DNA from: JAYKGU01 sp035285585
GTDB taxonomy: Bacteria > Cyanobacteriota > Cyanobacteriia > CAKZMO01
NCBI GenBank assembly: GCA_035285585.1
Contig: JAYKGU010000021.1
Coordinates: 1 to 64,000 of the forward strand
DNA length: 64,000 nt
Reading direction: 5' to 3'
Shown: in pieces, positions 35,160 to 43,724 of the stretch
Position numbering within the stretch: position 1 is the stretch's first letter
Layout of the letters: each line of letters opens with the position of its first letter
Notes under the pieces: generated by a model
Databases searched by the model: none
What the model was told of the DNA's origin: nothing
What the model saw: only the letters and a program-made list of their open reading frames with translations
Program-made: the position numbers and the translations under genes

Positions 35160-35810
35160 TCAGTCTTCAACCTGGCTGTCAGGATTCTCATCAACCGCTG
35201 GGGCTGGGGACTCAGGCCCCTGCTGCCCTGGGCCACCCCGGTGAAACATCATCTGCATGAGCCGCTCCACCGATGTTCGCCCGTAGACATGGGCAAATTT
35301 AACCGTTGATGAGGAAACGAACGTCGCTGAAGGGGCACTGGGGTGCTGGCCTGCCTCTGCACAATCCGGATCGCCAGGGGGCGGAGCAGGCTGTTTTCCT
35401 GAGGTCTGCTCCGCAGGCGGGGCAGCAGCAGGGGAAGGCGGCGGCGGTGATCCACCATTTCCTGGGTCTTCCAGCAAACTCCCTGGGGCAACTACCTGCT
35501 GGGGGGCAACCTTTACCTCGAAGAGAATCGATGTTGCCGCACCAATGCAGGCTCCTTGGCCAATCAGGCCACACCCCATAATCAGCACCCGCGAACCAAT
35601 CGTGACATTATCCTGCACTTCCAGGATACCCTGGTGGGCGTGGAGAATGGAGCCTGCCCCAATGGAGACCCCCGCAGCGATCCGTAGCTGACTGTCAGGA
35701 TCTGCCTGGAGGAGCACCCCTGACGCAATGACCGCTGACGGATGAATCGTAACATTTCCACCAATGAAGAAATGTGCTCCATTCACTGATTCCGGCAACA
35801 GGCCATGCAT
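35160..35810 (-). CDS. ccmN: carboxysome assembly protein CcmN
   Basis: 216 aa. Residues 15-120 are left-handed beta-helix hexapeptide repeats (IHPSAVIASGVLL, VSIGAGSILHAHQG, IGSRVLIMGCGLIGQGACIG). A Pro-rich linker (PPPPSPAAAPPAEQ) follows, then the encapsulation peptide VYGRTSVERLMQMMFHRGG that tethers the CcmM core to CcmK shell proteins. Unusually, about 27 acidic residues follow that peptide, which normally ends the protein. It lies 46 bases from ccmM and 38 from ccmO. Confidence 0.95.
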   Translation of the reverse strand: MHGLLPESVNGAHFFIGGNVTIHPSAVIASGVLLQADPDSQLRIAAGVSIGAGSILHAHQGILEVQDNVTIGSRVLIMGCGLIGQGACIGAATSILFEVKVAPQQVVAPGSLLEDPGNGGSPPPPSPAAAPPAEQTSGKQPAPPPGDPDCAEAGQHPSAPSATFVSSSTVKFAHVYGRTSVERLMQMMFHRGGPGQQGPESPAPAVDENPDSQVED

Positions 35811-35856
35811 TCAAAAATCCGCCTCCGGACTGATCGCTTTAGGTGACACTGAAGGG

Positions 35857-37944
35857 CTAAGGTCGCTGCACAATTAGCTCGAGTACCCGCCGCTTGGCAT
35901 TGGGATCAATTCCAATGATGCGGACGTACTCTCCTACATGCTCGCTCAGGCAGGCCTCAATGGCAGCCACCGCCTCCGCTGGACGACTAGACTGGATGGA
36001 CGCACAGTTTTTCCACGAGCTGGTCTGGAAACGACGGGCATCGGCATACTCAATACCAATGCGGTAGCCCTGGGAAAGAAGCTGGTTCACCTGGCCCAGG
36101 ATCTCCGGGGTCAGGGTCTGACTTTGAACCGCTGGGTTGCTGGTAAACCGGGTCGCCTCACGCGGAGAGGCTGCACTGCCTGCCGGATGAGCTGCTGGCG
36201 TGAAGGGACGCTGGACATCATCTGGTCGCTGGATGATCATTTCCAGCACCCGTCGCTTGGCGTTGGCATCAATGCCGATGAGCCGGACATATTCTCCAGC
36301 ATGTTCAGCCAGGCAGGCTTCCAGGGCCGCAACCACCTCCCGGGGGCGGGTCGACTCGATGGGGGCACAACTCTTCCAGGAGCTGGTTTGGAAGCGACGG
36401 GCGTCGGCGTGCTCAGTACCGATGCGGTAGCCCTGGGAGAGAAGCTGGCTCACCTGATCCACCACTTCGGGCGGAAGAGCCTGGCTTTGAACGGATGACC
36501 TGTAGCCATTGGCCTGGGTGGCACGGGGGGGGGCCGCACTGCCCGCCGGGTGAGCGGCAGGGGTGAAGGATGGGGGGCGATCGCCCGGACGTTGAATAAT
36601 AACTTCTAGTACACGCCGCTTGGCCTGGGTGTCAACCCCAACCAGCTTCACATACTCGCCGGGATGTTCGGCTAAACAGGCTTCCAGAGCGGCAAAGACA
36701 TCTGCTTCCCTCGGCGACTCCACCATCGGGCAGGTTTTCCAGGAGCTGGTCTGGAAGCGACGGGCATCGGCATGCTCCATGCTGACGCGATGTCCCTGGG
36801 CCAAGAGCTGGCGCACCTGCTGGGCAAGGTCGCCACTTAAGGAGCCTGACGTTGCGGCTGGTGTCGGGCGGCTGCTACTGTAGCTGCTGCGACCATTTCC
36901 ATTGGAGGACGGAGCCGACGAAGGCACATATCCGTGACCATTGCTGGAGGGATTGAGCTGCACAGCCGCATCTCCGGGACGCTGGATAATTTTCTCGAGC
37001 ACCCGCCGCTTAGAGGCCGTATCGACGCCCAGCAGCCGGACGTAGTCACCCTCGTGCTCAGCCAGGCAGTTGGCGAGGGCGGCCAATACATCGCCTGGGC
37101 GACTAGAGGCAATGGGCGGACAGCTCTGCCACGAACTGGTTTGAAAGCGACGTCGATCAGCATACTCGGCACTCACACGGTAGCCCTGGGCCAGCAGTTG
37201 CTGCACATCAGAGGCGATCGCCCCGCTAATATCGGTTTGCCCCGGCGAGCTGGTGGAAGACATTGGTGAAGAATAGGTCGGTTTCATGGTGTTTGAGGTA
37301 TTAGACTGGTAGCTCCGTTCTAGTTCGCTGCGAATGGCAGCAACGCAGGCGATATCTTCAGAGCAGCGATAACCCGATCGCAGTGCATCATTAACATCGA
37401 CCACGTGGTTGGCAAACTGGACATCAAGGGATTGAACATCGGGTAGCTGGTCGGCCTGCTGCTGGGTGGTAATAATCGCGCCAGAGGGAACGTATTTTCC
37501 TGGTGGCACTTCAACGTCTTGAATAAGGGCATGCATCATAACAACGCAGCCCTTGCCAAGGCGAGCATTGAAAACGGTTGAGCGAAAACCAATGAAGCAG
37601 TTATCCCCCACGTAGGCTGGCCCGTGGATCAGGCACATGTGGGTGATTGAGGTGTTGCGGCCAATCCAAACAGAGTATTGCTGCTGATCGTCGCCAACTA
37701 CGCGCCCCTGCTCCAAACCGTGGATGACCACCCCGTCTTGAACGTTGCTATTCTCGCCAATGTGGAAAGGATGCCCCTCATCGGCTCGAATGGATGTTCC
37801 GGGAGCAACCAGAACATCAGGGCCAATGTGAACATCCCCAATAATATTCGAGAAAGAGTGAACGTAGGCGGTTTCGTGGATCGTGGGCTGCGCCAAACTT
37901 TTCGACCAGGGAGTCGGTGGGGCAGCGGAGGTATGAGCAGCCAT
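35857..37944 (-). CDS. ccmM: carboxysome scaffold CcmM (gamma-carbonic anhydrase plus four SSUL domains)
   Basis: 695 aa. Residues 20-210 are a gamma-carbonic anhydrase beta-helix with IHG and THMCLIHG histidines and the CSEDIAC cysteine pair that forms the activating disulfide in catalytic CcmM proteins. Then come four Rubisco-small-subunit-like SSUL modules of about 85 residues, each with (R)RFQTSSW and RRVLE(K/M/L)II, separated by Ser/Pro/Ala-rich linkers. Full-length CcmM organises shell-side Rubisco; a short SSUL-only form is usually made from an internal start, for which the ATG at 37287 is a candidate. Its 2.1-kb gene sits 192 bases after ccmL. Confidence 0.96.
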   Translation of the reverse strand: MAAHTSAAPPTPWSKSLAQPTIHETAYVHSFSNIIGDVHIGPDVLVAPGTSIRADEGHPFHIGENSNVQDGVVIHGLEQGRVVGDDQQQYSVWIGRNTSITHMCLIHGPAYVGDNCFIGFRSTVFNARLGKGCVVMMHALIQDVEVPPGKYVPSGAIITTQQQADQLPDVQSLDVQFANHVVDVNDALRSGYRCSEDIACVAAIRSELERSYQSNTSNTMKPTYSSPMSSTSSPGQTDISGAIASDVQQLLAQGYRVSAEYADRRRFQTSSWQSCPPIASSRPGDVLAALANCLAEHEGDYVRLLGVDTASKRRVLEKIIQRPGDAAVQLNPSSNGHGYVPSSAPSSNGNGRSSYSSSRPTPAATSGSLSGDLAQQVRQLLAQGHRVSMEHADARRFQTSSWKTCPMVESPREADVFAALEACLAEHPGEYVKLVGVDTQAKRRVLEVIIQRPGDRPPSFTPAAHPAGSAAPPRATQANGYRSSVQSQALPPEVVDQVSQLLSQGYRIGTEHADARRFQTSSWKSCAPIESTRPREVVAALEACLAEHAGEYVRLIGIDANAKRRVLEMIIQRPDDVQRPFTPAAHPAGSAASPREATRFTSNPAVQSQTLTPEILGQVNQLLSQGYRIGIEYADARRFQTSSWKNCASIQSSRPAEAVAAIEACLSEHVGEYVRIIGIDPNAKRRVLELIVQRP

Positions 37945-38136
37945 AGAATATATCTCCTATATATCTCTTAGCTGAAGTGCGATCGCCCAAGTCGCTGCTA
38001 TGCGACTCGCTCAAGGGGTGCTGTTGAGCGGAAACCGACTTAACTGACGAGCTGCAAAGCCAATAAACAAATGACTTTGACTCTGGCTGATAACTGACAT
38101 TAACCCCGGACCAATCACGGATCAGACTGGGCAGTT

Positions 38137-38439
38137 TTAGCGATCTTGATCACGCTTGCTGTAGAGAAAGCGCCGATCGATCGTGACTGTGTCAATGATG
38201 CCTACCACCAGAGCGTCAACTGGTCGAGTATCACCGCCCGGAGTTTGCCGAGCAGCACTCCCACGACTCACCAGAACCCATTCATCGATTCCTGCGCCCA
38301 CGTTGTCAGCCGCAACCTCATATTCAGGCAGCGGATTACCGTCTTCGTCCATTAGCTGAACGAGCAGGAACTTCACCCCTGTGAGGCTTGGCTCCTTTTG
38401 GGTACTGACAACGGTGCCGCGAACTCTTGCAATCTGCAT
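38137..38439 (-). CDS. ccmL: carboxysome vertex protein CcmL
   Basis: 100-aa pentamer-forming EutN/CcmL-family protein that closes the vertices of the icosahedral shell. Recognisable parts: MQIARVRGTVVSTQKEPSL, LLVQLMDEDGNPL, ADNVGAGIDEWVLVSRGSAAR and VDALVVGIIDTV. Length is standard. ATG at 38439, five bases after ccmK1 ends, so the two are probably translated together. Confidence 0.97.
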   Translation of the reverse strand: MQIARVRGTVVSTQKEPSLTGVKFLLVQLMDEDGNPLPEYEVAADNVGAGIDEWVLVSRGSAARQTPGGDTRPVDALVVGIIDTVTIDRRFLYSKRDQDR

Positions 38440-38444
38440 CAGGC

Positions 38445-38783
38445 TTATCGGCCAACCGGACGAATGCCAGTGACGCTTTCCCGGAAGGCTTCAACCGCCT
38501 CAGTGTAGCGGATTGGTAGCACATATTCCAGGTTTTCGTGGGGGCGGGCAATGATGTGGGTAGAAAGTACCTGACCACCATTGACTCGCTTGACGTTGTC
38601 AATTCCGGCGGCTACAGAGGCCTGCACTTCGGACACATCTCCGCGCACAATAACCGTTACCCGGCCACTGCCGATTTTTTCATAACCAACCAGGGTTACC
38701 CGCGCTGCCTTCACCATCGCGTCTGCAGCTTCTACCACAGCAGGAAACCCCAGCGTTTCAACCATTCCAACAGCAATTGCCAT
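38445..38783 (-). CDS. ccmK1: carboxysome shell hexamer protein CcmK1
   Basis: 112 aa from the ATG at 38783. A single BMC domain (VGMVETLGFPAVVEAADAM, GYEKIGSGRVTVIVRGDVSE) almost identical to CcmK2 but with a C-terminal extension (VEAFRESVTGIRPVGR), which is how K1 differs from K2. It builds the flat shell facets with a small central pore for bicarbonate and phosphosugars. An upstream in-frame start at 38813 lacks family support. Confidence 0.95.
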   Translation of the reverse strand: MAIAVGMVETLGFPAVVEAADAMVKAARVTLVGYEKIGSGRVTVIVRGDVSEVQASVAAGIDNVKRVNGGQVLSTHIIARPHENLEYVLPIRYTEAVEAFRESVTGIRPVGR

Positions 38784-38883
38784 AGTTCGATCCCTTCCAG
38801 TCAGTGTTATCAAATAGGGCCAGAAATGCCAGCCAATGCCTCAGCTAAACATCTGGCCTCAAAGCTCTAAATTTTTGCTCACG

Positions 38884-38965
38884 GGTCTGAACACCGTTGA
38901 ACACGACCTGAGCAAGACATCTGAGTTACAGCAGCTCAGGGCTTGCGTAGCCTGGTGTTCAGACC
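38884..38965 (-). ncRNA. nested RNA stem-loop between ccmK2 and ccmK1
   Basis: GGTCTGAACACC (38884-38895) pairs perfectly with GGTGTTCAGACC (38954-38965); inside it CCTGAGC (38907-38913) pairs with GCTCAGG (38934-38940). The structure lies in the ccm transcript between the two shell-protein genes. It may protect the upstream ccmK2 message or act as a processing site. It is not followed by a T-run, so it is unlikely to be a terminator. Confidence 0.5.
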
Positions 38966-39068
38966 GTTGAGGGCTAGATGCACACCCAGACACATATCAG
39001 CTTACAAAAGTAAAGTACTGCTTTGCCTGGATGCGATCGCCCCTTGTCAGCCGGTTAACTCTGAGCCG

Positions 39069-39377
39069 TCAACTCCGGAATTGCTCAACCGCCTCGGTGT
39101 AGCGAATGGGCAGAACATATTCCAGGTTTTCGTGGGGGCGGGCGATGATATGGGTGGAAAGTACTTCGCCACCATTGACCCGCTTAGCATTCTCAATGCC
39201 GGCGGCGACGGAGGCTTGCACCTCAGAAACATCTCCGCGAACGATGACCGTTACCCGGCCACTACCGATTTTTTCATAACCAACCAGGGTTACCCGTGCT
39301 GCTTTTACCATCGCGTCTGCAGCTTCTACCACAGCAGGAAAACCCAACGTTTCAACCATTCCAACAGCAATTGGCAT
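39069..39377 (-). CDS. ccmK2: carboxysome shell hexamer protein CcmK2
   Basis: 102 aa, first gene of the ccm operon. BMC domain MPIAVGMVETLGFPAVVEAA...GYEKIGSGRVTVIVRGD...ARPHENLEYVLPIRYTEAVEQF. Standard length for K2, the major shell protein. A long 805-base divergent region separates it from ndhF4. Near-identity to CcmK1 indicates a tandem duplication kept similar by gene conversion or selection. Confidence 0.96.
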   Translation of the reverse strand: MPIAVGMVETLGFPAVVEAADAMVKAARVTLVGYEKIGSGRVTVIVRGDVSEVQASVAAGIENAKRVNGGEVLSTHIIARPHENLEYVLPIRYTEAVEQFRS

Positions 39378-40182
39378 CTCTAAATCTCCTAACTAAATCC
39401 AAGCCCCTAAAAAACACAAGAATTCCGCATTTTCTGATTCAAATACTGGGTAATGAATGACTCAGAAAAAGCACCTTAAAATTCCAGCTTAAGCATACAG
39501 GGCCGCTCTTAGCTTTGGCAATATAAACCAAAATGATTATCTTAAATAAGATATATAATTCTAGCTTATAAAAGCCTTTGCCAACAGATCCGCTGCTGCT
39601 CACGCGACGCCCTATTCCCTTCTTTGCAGTTTTTTGGGGGTGGGGCACTGCGGGACAAGGGCGGAGTAAGCTGATAGAACAGAGCCATCACCAGCAACCC
39701 ACTCTTCATTGTCATTTAAGATTGAAGTGAAAGACTTGATCGAATTAAGTCTCAAGGTATCTATATCAATCCTCAAATTTGGCAAGAATTATTCAAGGGG
39801 AGTTAGATTTCTTAACAATCTTTCCTCCCTATGGCACGGGTTTGGCAGGGAAGCGGTATGGGTAGCCTCAATCCTGCTACTCTAAATAAGTAAGCAGGAG
39901 ATGAAGCATTTGTTACATTTATGCCCTGGCTACAGGGTAGTCCAAGTCTGTGGCTCTTTGAGGGCACTGTGCTTTGGGACTGCTGACAGCCAATGGTTCC
40001 CAGGTCGATTGCTAAAGCGCTATTGCATTTAATGTGGAGCAGTCTGGCTGATAAAGGGCCTGGTATGAGTAGCAGTGCATCTCCCTGGCGTCGGTGACGT
40101 CACCTACTGGCATGAGCGTGCGGTTCTGGCCTTTTTGATAGGCATCTTTTTTGGTAGACATCTTCAGAATGGGACGGTTGCA
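39378..40182. promoter_or_regulatory. divergent ccm / ndhF4 control region
   Basis: 805 bases with no convincing gene. A perfect 16-bp palindrome TATCTTAAATAAGATA lies at 39538-39553, about 160 bp upstream of ccmK2, in an AT-rich tract. It is not the known NdhR/CcmR or CmpR consensus. Promoters for both the ccm operon and ndhF4-ndhD4-cupB must be here. Confidence 0.5.
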
Positions 40183-42051
40183 ATGGAGCAGTTTTTACTG
40201 CAAACAAGTTGGTTGATTCCCTTCTATGGCCTGCTGGGAGCATTGTTAACCCTGCCGTGGTCTTCTGGGGTAATTGCCCGGACGGGGCCTCGACCAGCGG
40301 CCTACCTCAATCTTTTGATGACCTCCCTGGCGGTTCTGCATGGCTCTATTGCGTTTTACCTGATCTGGCGATCGCCCCCCCAAACCTTCCTGCTGAACTG
40401 GCTCCAGGTAGCTGACCTCAAGCTAACACTGGCGGTGGAAATCTCCCCGGTCAACCTGGGTGCAATGGAGCTGGTCGCTGGCATTAGCCTGTTGGCCCAG
40501 TTTTATGCCCTCGGCTACATGGAGAAGGACTGGTCGCTTGCCCGTTTCTTTGGCATGATGGGCTTCTTTGAAGCAGCCCTGAGCGGCATTGCCATTAGCG
40601 ACTCGCTGCTGCTCAGCTATGGGCTGCTGGAGCTGTTAACCCTGTCTACCTACCTGCTGGTGGGCTTCTGGTATGCTCAACCTCTGGTGGTAACGGCGGC
40701 ACGGGATGCGTTCCTCACCAAACGAGTGGGCGATATTATTTTGCTGATGGGCATTGTAGCCCTATCCAGCTATGGGGCAGGGCTATCCTTCTCTGAGCTG
40801 CAGTCCTGGGCCGAAACGTCGCCGCTGCCGCCGCTGGTCGCTGCCCTGCTGGGGTTGTCCTTAATTGCCGGACCGACCGGTAAGTGTGCTCAATTTCCCC
40901 TCAATCTCTGGCTAGACGAGGCCATGGAAGGCCCCAATCCCGCTGGAATTATGCGGAATTCCGTTGTGGTTTCTGCTGGGGCCTATGTGCTCATCAAACT
41001 GCAGCCGGTATTCAGCCTGTCCCCTGTCTCTGCCGATGCCCTGATCTTGATTGGAGCGGTAACAAGTGTAGGGGCGTCATTGGTGGCGATCGCCCAAATT
41101 GACATCAAGCGAGCATTATCTCACTCAACAAGCGCCTGGTTGGGGCTGGTGTTTATTGCCGTAGGGCTGGAGCAGGTTGACATCGCCCTCATGCTGCTGA
41201 TGGTTCATGCCCTGGCCAAGTCCCTGATGTTTATGAGCATCGGTTCAGTTATTTCTACCACCAGCAACCAGAACATTACCGAAATGGGCGGGCTTTGGTC
41301 GCGGATGCCTGCCACCACCAGTGCCTTCGCCGTCGGCGGAGCCAGCCTGATCGGCCTCCTGCCCCTGGGGGCCTTTTGGACGTTTCGGCGCTGGACAGGG
41401 GGGCAGTGGGACTTGCCCGGATGGCTGCTGCTCATCCTGTTGACCGTTAATTTACTGACCGCCATCAACTTTACGCGGGTCTTTCGCCTGGTTTTCTGTG
41501 GTGCGCCCCAGATGAAAACCCGTCGTACCCCTGAGGTGGGATGGCCCATGGCGCTGCCCATGGTAACCATGACCGCCATCGTGCTGCTGTCGCCGCTGAT
41601 TCCTATGAACTGGTCGCTCTGGCTCAGTTCGATTCAGCCGCTAGGAAACACCGATCTGCCGATTGTAAGACTGGCATTGCCAGCACTGGTGCTGTCTGGG
41701 CTGGTTGGGGTCGTCATTGGGGCCACCATTGAGCTGCGTCGTGCCTGGTCGCGCCCTGCCCAGGTTTCCATGCGATTCACCCAGGATCTGTTAGCCTATG
41801 ACTTTTACATCGATCGCCTTTACAACATTACCGTTGTCTGGCTGGTTGGCCAGGCTTCGAAGCTAACCGCCTGGTTTGATCGCTATGTGGTTGATGGAGC
41901 GGTCAACCTGCTGGGGTTTGCGGCAGTACTTAGCGGTCAGGCGTTGCGGTACAGCGCGTCGGGGCAGTCTCAGTTCTACATCCTGACGATTCTGATTGGC
42001 ATGGTGGGGGTATTTATGCTGGCCCTGGGCTGGCTGGGTTGGCTGTTTTAG
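40183..42051 (+). CDS. ndhF4: NDH-1 CO2-uptake subunit NdhF4
   Basis: 622 aa from the ATG at 40183; an in-frame GTG at 40075 would add 36 non-family residues. A multi-helix NuoL/NdhF antiporter-like protein, with FGMMGFFEAALSG, FPLNLWLDEAMEGPNP and KRALSHSTSAWLGL as typical segments (lysine and glutamate of the proton path). It is assigned to the constitutive low-affinity CO2-uptake complex NDH-1MS' because it is followed by ndhD4 and a CupB gene, lacks a cupS, and adjoins the ccm operon as in Nostoc. It is shorter than respiratory NdhF1, as expected for this type. Confidence 0.85.
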   Translation: MEQFLLQTSWLIPFYGLLGALLTLPWSSGVIARTGPRPAAYLNLLMTSLAVLHGSIAFYLIWRSPPQTFLLNWLQVADLKLTLAVEISPVNLGAMELVAGISLLAQFYALGYMEKDWSLARFFGMMGFFEAALSGIAISDSLLLSYGLLELLTLSTYLLVGFWYAQPLVVTAARDAFLTKRVGDIILLMGIVALSSYGAGLSFSELQSWAETSPLPPLVAALLGLSLIAGPTGKCAQFPLNLWLDEAMEGPNPAGIMRNSVVVSAGAYVLIKLQPVFSLSPVSADALILIGAVTSVGASLVAIAQIDIKRALSHSTSAWLGLVFIAVGLEQVDIALMLLMVHALAKSLMFMSIGSVISTTSNQNITEMGGLWSRMPATTSAFAVGGASLIGLLPLGAFWTFRRWTGGQWDLPGWLLLILLTVNLLTAINFTRVFRLVFCGAPQMKTRRTPEVGWPMALPMVTMTAIVLLSPLIPMNWSLWLSSIQPLGNTDLPIVRLALPALVLSGLVGVVIGATIELRRAWSRPAQVSMRFTQDLLAYDFYIDRLYNITVVWLVGQASKLTAWFDRYVVDGAVNLLGFAAVLSGQALRYSASGQSQFYILTILIGMVGVFMLALGWLGWLF

Positions 42052-42146
42052 TTGGGCGTTTGATCGGGTTTATTGAAAGAATTGATCCATCTCTAGGTCG
42101 AGAGTGCATCGGTGTTAATTATTAGAAAAGTGGAGGGACTGGAAAG

Positions 42147-43715
42147 ATGCTGAGTGCGCTGATTTGGGTTCCACTCTTGGGTACGATTTTCATCAGTTTG
42201 TTGCCCAAATCAATTCAGCCCCACTGGTACCGTCGGGCGGCTCTGGCGATCGCCATTAGTCTACTCGCCTGGACGGTAATACTGGCCTTTCAGTTCGATG
42301 TCTCCCAGCCAAACCTCCAGTTCATCGAAGATATCACCTGGATCCGCCCCATTGGACTGAACTATCAGCTTGGGCTGGATGGGCTATCGTTGCCCCTGCT
42401 GGCCTTAAACAACCTGCTGACCATCATCGCCATCGTCAGCACCGACCACGACATTGAGCGGCCCCGCTTTTACTACGCGATTCTGCTTTTTCTGGGTGCG
42501 GGCGTTACTGGGGCATTTCTAGCTCAGGATGTGCTGCTGTTTTTCCTGTTCTATGAGCTGGAGATTGTTCCGCTCTACTTTTTAATCGCCATTTGGGGGG
42601 GCAAGCAGCGCGGCTACGCCGCCACCAAGTTTTTAATTTACACCGCCATTTCTGGCATCTTTATTCTGGCTGCCTTCCTGGGGCTAACCTGGCTCTCTGG
42701 GGCAGAGACATTTAACTACGACGCCCTCCGCTCCCAATCGGTGCCCCTGTCGGCCCAGGTGCTGCTGCTGGGCAGCTTGCTCATCGGGTTTGGCATCAAA
42801 ATTCCCTTTTTTCCACTGCATACCTGGCTCCCCGACGCCCACGTGGAAGCATCCACCCCCATCTCCGTTTTGCTAGCAGGGGTGTTGCTTAAGTTGGGCA
42901 CCTATGGTCTGCTGCGCTTTGGAGTCGGGCTGTTCCTCGAAGCCTGGACTTATCTGGCACCGTGGCTGGCGGTGTGGGCCGCCGTGAGTGCGCTATATGG
43001 AACGTCCTGTGCGATCGCCCAAACTGACATGAAGCGAGTCGTGGCCTATTCCTCCATTGCCCACATGGCCTTTGTGCTGCTGGCCCTCTCCGCTACCACC
43101 CGCCTCAGCGTTACGGCGGCGGTGTTTCAGATGGTAAGCCACGGCCTCATCTCGGCCATGCTGTTTTTGCTGGTGGGCATGGTTTACAAGAAAACGGGCA
43201 GCCGGGATGTGAACTACCTGCGGGGTTTGCTCAACCCAGAGCGGGGTTTGCCCCTGACGGGCAGTTTGATGATTATGGGCGTGATGGCCAGTGCGGGGAT
43301 CCCCGGTATGGTGGGCTTTATTGCTGAGTTTTTGGTATTTCGGGGCAGCTTCCCCATCTTTCCCCTGCAAACCCTGCTGTGCATGGTAGCAACGGGCCTC
43401 ACCGCTGTGTACTTTTTGCTGATGATCAATAAGGTGTTTTTTGGCCGCCTACCTGTTTACCTGGGCAACCTGCCGCCGGTACTTTGGTCAGAGCGATTTC
43501 CGGCGATCGCCCTGGCTTGTCTGGTTCTGGTCTTGGGGCTACAGCCCGGTTGGATGGTGCGCTGGACTGAGCCAGAAGCCGGATATCTCCTCACCGGCCA
43601 GTTTGCTGCTCAGCGGTTGCCCGACCCCAGTCCTATCCAGCATTCGTCCACTGCCCCTACCGTCTCCTTCGGTACTGGAAATCTGCCAGCTTCCCTATCC
43701 TCCATTCGCGACTAG
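42147..43715 (+). CDS. ndhD4: NDH-1 CO2-uptake subunit NdhD4
   Basis: 522-aa NuoM/NdhD protein with about 14 transmembrane helices. Typical motifs: LGLDGLSLPLLALNNLLT, FYELEIVPLYFLIAIWGG (conserved Glu), FPLHTWLPDAHVEAST and KRVVAYSSIAHM. GGAGGG and GGAAAG precede the ATG. It pumps protons in the NDH-1MS' complex, coupling electron flow to vectorial CO2 hydration. It follows ndhF4 by 95 bases and precedes cupB by 9. Confidence 0.9.
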   Translation: MLSALIWVPLLGTIFISLLPKSIQPHWYRRAALAIAISLLAWTVILAFQFDVSQPNLQFIEDITWIRPIGLNYQLGLDGLSLPLLALNNLLTIIAIVSTDHDIERPRFYYAILLFLGAGVTGAFLAQDVLLFFLFYELEIVPLYFLIAIWGGKQRGYAATKFLIYTAISGIFILAAFLGLTWLSGAETFNYDALRSQSVPLSAQVLLLGSLLIGFGIKIPFFPLHTWLPDAHVEASTPISVLLAGVLLKLGTYGLLRFGVGLFLEAWTYLAPWLAVWAAVSALYGTSCAIAQTDMKRVVAYSSIAHMAFVLLALSATTRLSVTAAVFQMVSHGLISAMLFLLVGMVYKKTGSRDVNYLRGLLNPERGLPLTGSLMIMGVMASAGIPGMVGFIAEFLVFRGSFPIFPLQTLLCMVATGLTAVYFLLMINKVFFGRLPVYLGNLPPVLWSERFPAIALACLVLVLGLQPGWMVRWTEPEAGYLLTGQFAAQRLPDPSPIQHSSTAPTVSFGTGNLPASLSSIRD

Positions 43716-43724
43716 TCCTCTGCT

